From positions 1-24,206 of the forward strand of contig DBVW01000012.1 of NCBI GenBank assembly GCA_002308495.1: a DNA stretch of 24,206 nucleotides, in the 5' to 3' direction. Position numbers and translations under genes: made by a program. Position 1 is the first letter of the stretch. The number at the start of each line of letters is the position of its first letter. Below are positions 13,881-20,910 of the stretch, piece by piece. This DNA is from Alphaproteobacteria bacterium UBA1254. Its GTDB lineage: Bacteria; Pseudomonadota; Alphaproteobacteria; RF32; CAG-239. Below the pieces are notes generated by a model, which made no database searches, had not been told where the DNA came from, and saw only the letters and a list, made by a program, of their open reading frames with translations.

Positions 13881-15809
13881 ATGCATGGTCTGCACCCGCT
13901 TATTTCTGACTTAATGCTGATTACGGTTTATGCCGCAATCACAACCATTGTATTTAAAAAATTAAAGCAACCGATGGTTTTAGGGTATTTACTTGCAGGA
14001 ATTTTTGCAGGTCCGTATCTTAATTTTTTGCCGACTGTCTCAGATACGGCAAATCTGAACTTATGGGCTGATATCGGTGTTATCTTTTTGCTTTTTTCGC
14101 TCGGTCTTGAGTTTAGTTTTAACAAAATGGTCAGTGTCGGAAAGTCTGCTCTGCTTACGGCGACGCTTGTTATTTTTCTCCTGCTTTTCTGCGGTTATTA
14201 TACCGGTCTGTTTTTAGGCTGGAGTACCATTGACAGCTTCTTTTTGGGGTCTATGATTTCGATGTCGTCAACCACCATTATTATTAAGGCCTTTGATGAT
14301 TTAAAAATTAAAAAACAAAAATTTACGGATCTGGTCTTCGGCGTTTTGATTATTGAAGATATCATGGGCGTTTTGCTTCTCGTATTGCTTCCGACCATTG
14401 CCATCGGCAAAGGTATTGACGGAGAGGCCATCGGTTTAAGTATTTTAAAGCTTTTCACTTTCTTGGTTTTATGTTTTGTTGTCGGTATTTATATTATTCC
14501 GACCATACTCAAAAAACTTTCCAATTTCCTTTCGGATGAAATGCTTCTTCTTGTTTCAATTGCTTTGACTTTATCTATGGTTTATTTGGCCGTTTATTCC
14601 GGTTTCTCTTCGGCCTTAGGCGCTTTTATTATGGGTTCTCTTTTATCAGAAACCGAAGTCATTCACCGAATCGAAAACATCATCAAACCCCTTAAAGATC
14701 TTTTCGGCGCTGTTTTCTTTATAACCGTCGGTATGATGGTTAATCCCGAAATGATTATCACTTATGCCTACCCGATTGCCGCTATCACTCTTGTTGTTTT
14801 AATCGGTCAGGTTGTCTTTGCCACATCAGGCTTTGTTATTTCCGGACAAAATTTGAAAACATCCGTTCAAGGCGGTTTTTCTCTTGCTCAGGTCGGAGAA
14901 TTTGCCTTTATTATTGCCGCACTCGGAATGAGCTTAAAAGTTTTGGATGATTTTGTTTATCCGATTATTGTTTCCGTTTCCGTTATCACAACCTTCTTAA
15001 CACCTATTATGATTAATTCGGCGCCCAAAGTTTATAAGCTTCTTGAAAAAATTTTACCGCAAAAATGGCGCGATTATATCGACCAAACATCTAAAACGGA
15101 AATAACCACCGTTACCGAAGAAAAACTCTGGCGCGCTCTATTTAAAAGCTATTTTATCCGTATTTTTCTTTTCTCTTTGATTTTATATGCCATTATTGCT
15201 TTTTTCTCTCAAATCATTCGTCCTTTTGTAAGCCAATACATTCCGAATGTTCCGATGCGCATTTTATTAACCGTTGCGGTTCTTCTTATGATGTCACCGT
15301 TTTTAAAAGCCTTAATCGGCGGGCACTTCGTTGTTTCGGATATTGTCAACATTATCTTGGTCAAATTACATCTTAAACAGCCTTCCGAACTTGAAGCAGA
15401 TATAGAAGTTAATGAACAAATTTCAAACGATTCTTCTGCAAATAAATCTATGTTTAAAAACGTCTTAAAAGAAAACAAAGAAACGGTTAAAAATCTTCTT
15501 CTTTCTAATGAGCGGATTTCCAAAATATACACGGTTTTGTGGTATGCCCGTCCGGCAAATCGACTTCCGCTTCTGATCTTAACAAGTTTTCGGCTTTTGC
15601 TTGTCATGTTTTTTATCATGACTGCCGTGCACCAGTTTTTAACCGAAAATCCAAAAATGACTTTTTTACTGCTCGTTATTTCGGTCTTTATCATCAGCCG
15701 TTCAAAATGGCTTTTGACACAGTATTTAAAAATAGAAAAACAATTTTTATATAATTTAAACGGTGAACATTCTTCAGATAACCCTAACTCTCAAGGAGAA
15801 AATTCATGA
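13881..15809 (+). CDS. CPA2-family cation/proton antiporter (KefB-like) with C-terminal membrane extension
   Basis: 642 residues. The first 380 or so form the multi-span CPA2 exchanger core: GYLLAGIFAGP (35-45), FLLFSLGLEFS, SMSSTTIIIKAF, the ion-binding Glu159-Asp160 pair in LIIEDIMG, ALGAFIMGSLLSE, FFITVGMMV and LAQVGEFAFII. The rest is not a TrkA-N/RCK nucleotide-binding domain as in KefB and KefC. It has at least four more predicted spans (about 423-445, 460-478, 562-582 and 593-608) separated by a charged soluble loop (about 490-550). Members exchange Na+ or K+ for H+ across the inner membrane; the ion here cannot be read from sequence. ATG at 13881 has AGG about 10 nt upstream. It overlaps the next gene by 4 bp. 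Confidence 0.88.
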   Translation: MHGLHPLISDLMLITVYAAITTIVFKKLKQPMVLGYLLAGIFAGPYLNFLPTVSDTANLNLWADIGVIFLLFSLGLEFSFNKMVSVGKSALLTATLVIFLLLFCGYYTGLFLGWSTIDSFFLGSMISMSSTTIIIKAFDDLKIKKQKFTDLVFGVLIIEDIMGVLLLVLLPTIAIGKGIDGEAIGLSILKLFTFLVLCFVVGIYIIPTILKKLSNFLSDEMLLLVSIALTLSMVYLAVYSGFSSALGAFIMGSLLSETEVIHRIENIIKPLKDLFGAVFFITVGMMVNPEMIITYAYPIAAITLVVLIGQVVFATSGFVISGQNLKTSVQGGFSLAQVGEFAFIIAALGMSLKVLDDFVYPIIVSVSVITTFLTPIMINSAPKVYKLLEKILPQKWRDYIDQTSKTEITTVTEEKLWRALFKSYFIRIFLFSLILYAIIAFFSQIIRPFVSQYIPNVPMRILLTVAVLLMMSPFLKALIGGHFVVSDIVNIILVKLHLKQPSELEADIEVNEQISNDSSANKSMFKNVLKENKETVKNLLLSNERISKIYTVLWYARPANRLPLLILTSFRLLLVMFFIMTAVHQFLTENPKMTFLLLVISVFIISRSKWLLTQYLKIEKQFLYNLNGEHSSDNPNSQGENS

Positions 15810-16045
15810 ACAATCAAATTGCCACTCTCGGTATCAGAATTGAAAATTTTGAAAAAATCCCCGAAGTCAATGCTCTTTTGCATCATTTTTCGGATTGCAT
15901 CATTTGCCGTATGGGAATGCCTTATGAAAAAAGAGGCATTCGTTTGATACATGTTGTTATGGATACCCCAAAAAAAGATGCCGAAAATTTGGTTCAGCAA
16001 TTAAACACTCTTAACGGCATTTATTCACAAATCATGTTCTTTTAA
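15806..16045 (+). CDS. TM1266-type small protein, putative iron-only hydrogenase system regulator
   Basis: 79 residues with an ACT-like ferredoxin fold pattern: IATLGIRIENFE, then CIICRMGMPYEKRGIRLIHVVMD, then a helix and a final strand ending in FF. The RMGxPYxxRGI block is the signature of the TM1266 family, known from [FeFe]-hydrogenase gene neighbourhoods and thought to be regulatory. Its ATG lies in the stop of the antiporter gene (ATGA overlap) with AAGGAG upstream, so the two are co-translated. No hydrogenase or hydE/F/G gene is in the window; a hydrogenase elsewhere in the genome is inference. Two cysteines (31 and 34, CIIC) are notable as a possible metal or redox site. Confidence 0.82.
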   Translation: MNNQIATLGIRIENFEKIPEVNALLHHFSDCIICRMGMPYEKRGIRLIHVVMDTPKKDAENLVQQLNTLNGIYSQIMFF

Positions 16046-16062
16046 ATTCAATTTAAATAATA

Positions 16063-16093
16063 AAAAAACCTCAAGCAAAACTTGAGGTTTTTT
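16063..16093. terminator. Bidirectional terminator between the TM1266-type gene and ferredoxin
   Basis: A 13-bp perfect stem (16063-16075 against 16081-16093), core CCTCAAG with a CAAAA loop, with flanking A and T runs. It sits between convergent genes, 17 bp after the plus-strand stop and 20 bp from the end of the ferredoxin gene. Confidence 0.9.
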
Positions 16094-16113
16094 GTTAACT
16101 CTGTCTTCAAAGA

Positions 16114-16353
16114 TTAGTCGTTAGCATTCGGACAAACTTTTGATTGTTCTGCGTTGAACTTTACAACTTCCGGATCAGCATCCGAATCATTTGAAATTGC
16201 TTCTTGCGGGCATTCTGAAATGCAAACACCGCAATCAATGCAAACATCCGGATTAACGACCAATTGGTTTTCCGCTTCATGAAATGCATCTACAGGGCAA
16301 ACGCTTGCGCAAGCTTTGCATTTAATACAGCTATCATTAACAACTGAAGGCAT
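16114..16353 (-). CDS. 2[4Fe-4S] ferredoxin
   Basis: 79 residues with two CxxCxxCxxxCP motifs: Cys9, 12, 15, 19 and Cys38, 41, 44, 48. This is the clostridial-type fold that carries two low-potential 4Fe-4S clusters, followed by an acidic tail of about 25 residues with a further Cys at 73. Such ferredoxins carry electrons for pyruvate:ferredoxin oxidoreductase, hydrogenase and similar anaerobic enzymes, fitting the neighbouring TM1266-type gene and ppdK. ATG at 16353 has AGGAG at good spacing. The 81-bp gap on its 5' side suggests its own promoter, but none is clear. Confidence 0.95.
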   Translation of the reverse strand: MPSVVNDSCIKCKACASVCPVDAFHEAENQLVVNPDVCIDCGVCISECPQEAISNDSDADPEVVKFNAEQSKVCPNAND

Positions 16354-16434
16354 CTGAAATCTCCTAAAAATGAATTATTTTCAAGGTTTCTTTTTAAGCT
16401 TTTTTATTTCAAAATGCAAGTGTTATTTTTGCAA

Positions 16435-16863
16435 TTAAGCAATAAATTTTTTTAAAAACTCAAATTTATCCACGCCGTTAATCGTTTTAATTTTTGAGTT
16501 TGCCAAAATGTTTGGAATTTCGACCGTGCAAAAAGTGCTTCTCATATCTGCTCCTTCAATAAAAGCCGTTATATTCCCGCTTGCCGCGCTCACAAAGCGT
16601 TCTGAGGCCGTTTTCCAAATAAGCTTATATTTTTCAAAAGTTTCCTTATCGGTGCTTTGATAACCTTTTTCGCATAAAGTTTTTCCGCACGGCGTATGAT
16701 CTAATGTTTTACAATTCGGGTGCTGTTTCACATATTCATAAGCCAAGTCTCTGTTTTTTGCCGTTTGTAAAAAACTGATGCTATAAAAAACCGCACAATC
16801 TTTTAGTGTGCTTACATCAAAATTTTCGGCTATATCAAAACCCTCTCTCAGTTCCGAAGACAT
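16435..16863 (-). CDS. Hypothetical protein with clustered cysteines
   Basis: 142 residues with no signal peptide or membrane span. Five cysteines (23, 51, 59, 64, 112) include a cluster with the pattern Cx7Cx4C in a His/Pro/Gly-containing segment (HPNC, HTPCGKTLC), which could bind a metal or form part of a small fold. The second half has SGNITAFIEGADMRSTF and ends in a charged helix. I do not recognise it. Its ATG lies 2 nt after the stop of the metallophosphoesterase gene, so both are probably made from one transcript, and its expression follows that enzyme. Confidence 0.72.
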   Translation of the reverse strand: MSSELREGFDIAENFDVSTLKDCAVFYSISFLQTAKNRDLAYEYVKQHPNCKTLDHTPCGKTLCEKGYQSTDKETFEKYKLIWKTASERFVSAASGNITAFIEGADMRSTFCTVEIPNILANSKIKTINGVDKFEFLKKFIA

Positions 16864-16865
16864 CT

Positions 16866-18002
16866 TTACGGCCTTAAATTTAAAACAACAATATCAGGTT
16901 CTGCCAAAATACGCATCGGCGGTCCCCAATAACCCGCCCCGCGTGAAACAAAAAGTTTTGTATTACCGTCTTCGTAAAGCCCTGCCAAATAACCGTCATT
17001 AGCTTTTTTTGTTATGTATTGAAACGGAAACATTTGTCCGCCATGTGTATGACCGGAAAATTGAATGTCAAACAAAGATTTATCCATATCCTTAAAATCC
17101 GTCGGTGAATGAGACATCAATATTTTATATTCATTTTCTGCCCCTTCAAATGCACGCTTATAATTCACACTTGCGGATCCCGCATCCGGCACACCGGCCA
17201 CAAAAATACCCGTCTTGCCTATTTTTTCTCCCGAATTTTGTAAAACGGTAAAGTTTAATTTTGAAAACTCAATTATCCACGCGTACGGTTTGCGGTAATA
17301 TTCATGATTTCCCAAACTGATATAAATCTTTTTGGCCTGAAGCGCCGAAAGCATCTTAAATTTTTCAAGCGTATGTTCCGGTTCATCATCTATAATATCT
17401 CCGACAAGCAAAATATAATCCGGGCTTTGCGCATTAATGATGTTTATCATTTTTTGAATATGCCGTTTCGGTGTTGATTGATTAATATGAAAATCGGAAG
17501 CCACAACAATTTTAGACGGTTCATCAATACGTTTATCCTGAATGCTTAATTGTCTTAATACCGGCGTTTTGTGTGCCTCATAAACACCATAAACCGAAAA
17601 CACAAAAGCCAAAAATAAAGTGACGAGGTTAAACACATTAATATTATGTGCATTGTTCGGATCAAATATTGCTTTGCGTGACACAACATAAATAAGATGC
17701 CATACAATATCTCTGAAAAGCAGCAACATTGTTAAAATCAGAACAAAGCCCATCATAAAATAGCCTAGTTTATAGGCAAACTCATAAAAAGATCCATTTA
17801 AGAATTCAGGACCTTTGCGTAATGTATGTAACAATATCGGCGAAAACCAAGATATCACCAAAGCCGTAAAAATAACTAATTTTGAAAACCAATGAAACGC
17901 TGTATAAGCCGTCAATACTTTATACGTGAAAGCGATTGATGCTATAACAAGAATCATCATCCCGACGAAAAATATCATCCGTTTTTTCCTTTGGACTTGC
18001 AT
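16866..18002 (-). CDS. Membrane-anchored metallophosphoesterase (YkuE/YaeI-like)
   Basis: 378 residues. The first 145 hold about four membrane spans (roughly 10-30, 40-60, 78-98, 122-142). The catalytic calcineurin-like domain follows: Asp170 and His172 (ASDFHI), Asp202 (VGDIIDD), Asn232-His233 (LGNHEYY), His298 (MSHSP) and His318/His320 (GHTHGGQ). All ligands for a dinuclear metal centre are present. Relatives are membrane-bound phosphoesterases, some acting on lipid A precursors or other phospho-lipids; the substrate here is unknown. The ATG at 18002 directly follows the DUF4167 stop and lacks a clear ribosome-binding site. An in-frame ATG at 17978 has AAAGGA 8 nt upstream and may be the true start. 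Confidence 0.88.
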   Translation of the reverse strand: MQVQRKKRMIFFVGMMILVIASIAFTYKVLTAYTAFHWFSKLVIFTALVISWFSPILLHTLRKGPEFLNGSFYEFAYKLGYFMMGFVLILTMLLLFRDIVWHLIYVVSRKAIFDPNNAHNINVFNLVTLFLAFVFSVYGVYEAHKTPVLRQLSIQDKRIDEPSKIVVASDFHINQSTPKRHIQKMINIINAQSPDYILLVGDIIDDEPEHTLEKFKMLSALQAKKIYISLGNHEYYRKPYAWIIEFSKLNFTVLQNSGEKIGKTGIFVAGVPDAGSASVNYKRAFEGAENEYKILMSHSPTDFKDMDKSLFDIQFSGHTHGGQMFPFQYITKKANDGYLAGLYEDGNTKLFVSRGAGYWGPPMRILAEPDIVVLNLRP

Positions 18003-18512
18003 TTATACGGCAGCCGCGTTTTCTTTTAAATTTTCCGCTTTCTTTTTATAAACACGCTTTGCTTTTGTTTCTTTCAAATCATCTGTCATTACGGCATCTT
18101 CTTTAACTTCAATAACCTGCAATGTTTTCTTTTTTAACGACAACGGTTTTTGCGTAATAACTTCTTCATTTTGCTCATCCGACGGTGTTTCTTGCGACTG
18201 GTCTTGCGCCTGTTGCTCTTCTTTTTCTTCAATCTCTTTTTCCGTCTTATTTAACTGAGACTGGTTTACATTTTTACGTTCATTAATTTCCGTTACAATT
18301 TTACGATAATGCTCCGCATATTGGCGAAAAACTTCCATTTCGACATAATTTCCAGCGGAAGATGCCTCTTTTGCCAGCTCATTATAACGTTTGATCAAGT
18401 CAAGCGCCGTACCTGAAAATTTTCCTGCCGGACTGACGCTGTCGAATCGATAATTTAAATTGTACATATTGTTGTTATTGGAACGAAACTTGCTATTGTT
18501 TTTTTTCATCAT
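18003..18512 (-). CDS. DUF4167-containing protein
   Basis: 169 residues. The N-terminal 90 match the alphaproteobacterial DUF4167 pattern: an Asn-rich start, YRFDSVSPAGKFSGTALDLIKRY, then LAKEASSAGNYVEMEVFRQYAEHYRKI. The rest is low-complexity, rich in Glu, Gln and Lys (about 100-130), with basic patches near the end, and is probably disordered. The function of the family is not established; RNA association has been suggested by its composition, which is inference. DUF4167 genes commonly lie downstream of prmC in alphaproteobacteria, as here after a 145-bp gap, and this is one of the better lineage markers in the window. Its TAA abuts the ATG of the next gene. Confidence 0.85.
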   Translation of the reverse strand: MMKKNNSKFRSNNNNMYNLNYRFDSVSPAGKFSGTALDLIKRYNELAKEASSAGNYVEMEVFRQYAEHYRKIVTEINERKNVNQSQLNKTEKEIEEKEEQQAQDQSQETPSDEQNEEVITQKPLSLKKKTLQVIEVKEDAVMTDDLKETKAKRVYKKKAENLKENAAAV

Positions 18513-18657
18513 TAAACACCTAAAATTAAAGCCATGAAGCTTTAGTTAAATAAAAGAAATATGTTTATTGGAAATAAGCTACGGGCTCAAATTAAACCGC
18601 CCATATTATTTATATCTCTATGATATTTATTTTTTTTTAAATTGCAAGAGGTTTTAT

Positions 18658-19503
18658 TCATTTTTTTAAGATAATCACACGTTCAATTCCGGATAAATCA
18701 GATAACGTTTCTAAATACGAAAGCCCCTTTTCCTCAAAAATATGCCGCACAGCCGCGGCCTGTCCCGCCCCGACTTCAAGCAGTATATAACCGTTTTGAT
18801 TTAACAGTTTCGGCGCAAAAAACGCTATTTGCCTGTAACCGTTCAAACCGTCTTCACCGCCGTCAAGCGCAATCATCGGATCATAGTCTTTAACTTCTGT
18901 CTCTAACTTTTCTATTTCACTTGTTTTAATATACGGCGGATTTGAAACAATCATATCAAATCCCTGATCAAAACATTTCCCGAAATCCGAAGCGTTCCAA
19001 TCTTTACAAAGAAAAGAACATCTGTCTTTAAGAGCCAGGTTTGATGCGTTTTTTTGTGCCGTGTGAAGTGCCTTTTGAGAAACGTCAACACCGGTGCCCG
19101 ATAATTGGTCGTTTTCTTTTAAAATCGACAGCAAAATACACCCTGATCCGACACCTAAATCAAGAAGATTTTTAATGTTTTGCGTTTTCGCTATTTGAAC
19201 GGCCGCTTCTACCAACACCTCCGTATCCGGACGCGGTGATAAAACATCTTCTGACACTTCAAAATCATATTTATAAAAAGCTTTATGCCCTAAAATTTTA
19301 TCAAGAGGCATTCCTTTCAAACGCTTTTCGAGATTCATCCGTAATTTCTTCTCATCTTCATTCGAAATCATTGTTTGCGCTGATATCGAATTCGGATTCA
19401 CATTTAAAATGTCAGCAATTAAAAGTCTTGCTTCCAAGCGAGGCGACTCGATTTTTCCGGCAGCTAATTCTTTGAGTGTTTTTTCATAAATTGATTCTGT
19501 CAT
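18658..19503 (-). CDS. prmC: PrmC, release factor glutamine N5-methyltransferase
   Basis: 281 residues. An N-terminal helical substrate-binding domain (about 1-85) is followed by a Rossmann methyltransferase domain with the SAM motif DLGVGSG (115-121), the acidic VDVS strand and the catalytic NPPY (188-191), preceded by the PRPDTE segment typical of PrmC. It methylates the Gln of the GGQ motif in RF1 and RF2 and so speeds translation termination. The usual partner prfA is not upstream; instead the ATG follows the rpoH stop by a single base, so it is co-translated with the heat-shock sigma factor. Confidence 0.95.
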   Translation of the reverse strand: MTESIYEKTLKELAAGKIESPRLEARLLIADILNVNPNSISAQTMISNEDEKKLRMNLEKRLKGMPLDKILGHKAFYKYDFEVSEDVLSPRPDTEVLVEAAVQIAKTQNIKNLLDLGVGSGCILLSILKENDQLSGTGVDVSQKALHTAQKNASNLALKDRCSFLCKDWNASDFGKCFDQGFDMIVSNPPYIKTSEIEKLETEVKDYDPMIALDGGEDGLNGYRQIAFFAPKLLNQNGYILLEVGAGQAAAVRHIFEEKGLSYLETLSDLSGIERVIILKK

Positions 19504-19504
19504 C

Positions 19505-20407
19505 TTATGCCGCTATCTTTGCCTTGACGGATGCCGTCAGTTTTTCAAGCGCCCGCTTTTCTATTTGGCGCACTCTTTCGCGGCTGATTTTAAATTTTTC
19601 TCCGATTTCATCAAGCGTCATCGGTGTTTCCGAAAGTATGTGATTTTTGATAACGAATTGTTCGCGTTCGCTAAGCTCACTTAAACATTCAAACAAAATT
19701 TTACGGCGCATTAAAGCTTCTTCTTTGTTTGCAAGCTTTCCTTCAATATTTTCTCTAACATCAGAGAGCATATCTATTTTTTCCGCTTCGTCATCATCCG
19801 AATTTGAGTTGACCCGCGTGTTTAAAGATTTATCTCCGCCGATACGCCTGTTCATTTCAACCACATCTTTTTCATCAACCACAAGTTCATGCGCTATTTT
19901 CTTGACCACCTGAGGTTCTAATTCTTTATTTTCATAGATACCTAAACGCGCTTTAAGACGACCTAAATTGTAAAACAATTTCTTCTGAGCCGCAACGGTC
20001 CCGATTTTAACAAGCGACCATGAGCGTAAAATATAATCGTGTATAGCGGCTTTAATCCACCATAGAGCGTATGTTGCCAATCGCACTTTTTTATTCGGAT
20101 CAAATTTTTTAACCGCCTGCATTAATCCGATGTTTGCCTCCGAAATCATATCCTGCATCGGCAAGCCGTAGCGTCTGTATGTTAATGCAATTTTGGCCGC
20201 CAGTCTTAAATGCGAAGTAATCAGTTTTTGCGCTGCCTCCAAATTTCCGTTTTTAACAAAATCATTCACCAATGCATTTTCTTCTTCTTCACTTAAAACA
20301 GGAAATTTTTTGATTTGTTCCAAATAAGAAGCTAACCCATTATCTTCAACAATAACGGGGAGATTTTTTTGCGTATCGACAACAATTAAATTTTTATTTT
20401 CGCTCAT
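19505..20407 (-). CDS. rpoH: RpoH, heat-shock sigma factor (sigma-32)
   Basis: 300 residues, the RpoH length. Region 1.2-like ASYLEQIKKFPVLS, region 2 with LRLAAKIALTYRRYGLP, ISEANIGLMQAVKKFDP and ATYALWWIKAAI (about 66-122), the RpoH box QKKLFYNLGR (141-150) that primary sigma factors lack, and region 4.2 with helix-turn-helix LDEIGEKFKISRERVRQIE near the C-terminus. It directs RNA polymerase to heat-shock promoters such as the one seen before htpG. It lies 9 bp below a small secreted-protein gene, with GAGGG before its ATG, and 1 bp above prmC. The operon with asnS and prmC is not the usual setting. Confidence 0.95.
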   Translation of the reverse strand: MSENKNLIVVDTQKNLPVIVEDNGLASYLEQIKKFPVLSEEEENALVNDFVKNGNLEAAQKLITSHLRLAAKIALTYRRYGLPMQDMISEANIGLMQAVKKFDPNKKVRLATYALWWIKAAIHDYILRSWSLVKIGTVAAQKKLFYNLGRLKARLGIYENKELEPQVVKKIAHELVVDEKDVVEMNRRIGGDKSLNTRVNSNSDDDEAEKIDMLSDVRENIEGKLANKEEALMRRKILFECLSELSEREQFVIKNHILSETPMTLDEIGEKFKISRERVRQIEKRALEKLTASVKAKIAA

Positions 20408-20416
20408 TTATAACCC

Positions 20417-20905
20417 TCAGGGATAGATAAACGAAATATCTTCGTAATTTGTTGAATTCCGATCCAAATTAATCACATATGCTTTAATATTATCAAAATA
20501 GGGATGGGCTAAAATATAAATCGGATTTTTTGCGGTTCCCGTTTGTTTGCAGAGTAAAATATCTTCCTGTTCTATCTTTTTGTTAATTTTAACCATCATA
20601 AGTGCATTGGCCGTATTATAATCCTCTTTGGGACCAAAATTTATCGGAGAAACCTCTTCAAATCCTTTTATTCCTTTTAATTTCAATGCTTTCATACGTT
20701 TGTTTATGCTAAATGTTTCAGGTTTTTGCTTAAGATACGATTGTATCGTCTCAAAGGCCCTTGCCTCAAAAGCCTTATCCGTGCATTTCGGCTTTGAAAA
20801 CTCAAAAATTTGTTCATTTTGAGGAAAAGCCGTTTCTTCCTGCGCCCAAGAGGTGCAGGAAAAAGCAGAAATTAAAACGATTACCCAAAACTTTTTCAAT
20901 ATCAA
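20417..20905 (-). CDS. Small secreted or periplasmic protein of unknown function
   Basis: 162 residues with a clear signal peptide (1-21, hydrophobic VIVLISAF then SWAQE, cleavage after Ala21). A Cys at 17 lies inside it but is not in a good lipobox. The mature part of about 140 residues has two cysteines (41 and 118) able to form a disulfide, a basic centre (NKRMKALKLKG) and a strand-rich end (PIYILAHPYF, AYVINLD). I do not recognise it. It is 5 bp downstream of asnS and 9 bp upstream of rpoH, so an envelope protein is co-expressed with a cytoplasmic sigma factor; a role in envelope stress is possible but only inferred from position. Confidence 0.78.
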   Translation of the reverse strand: MILKKFWVIVLISAFSCTSWAQEETAFPQNEQIFEFSKPKCTDKAFEARAFETIQSYLKQKPETFSINKRMKALKLKGIKGFEEVSPINFGPKEDYNTANALMMVKINKKIEQEDILLCKQTGTAKNPIYILAHPYFDNIKAYVINLDRNSTNYEDISFIYP

Positions 20906-20910
20906 ACTCC

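Noticed and set aside
15209..15694. 161-residue open frame on the minus strand
   Set aside because: Antisense to the antiporter gene; composition is that of a shadow of membrane-span codons.
16411..16434. Terminator after the cysteine-cluster orphan
   Set aside because: Only a 5-bp TGCAA/TTGCA pairing with a long loop and no proper U-tract.
18513..18657. Small RNA or missing gene in the gap between prmC and DUF4167
   Set aside because: The A/T-rich 145 bp hold no convincing open frame, hairpin or promoter pair; a TTGAGC / TAAACA pair is too weak to list.
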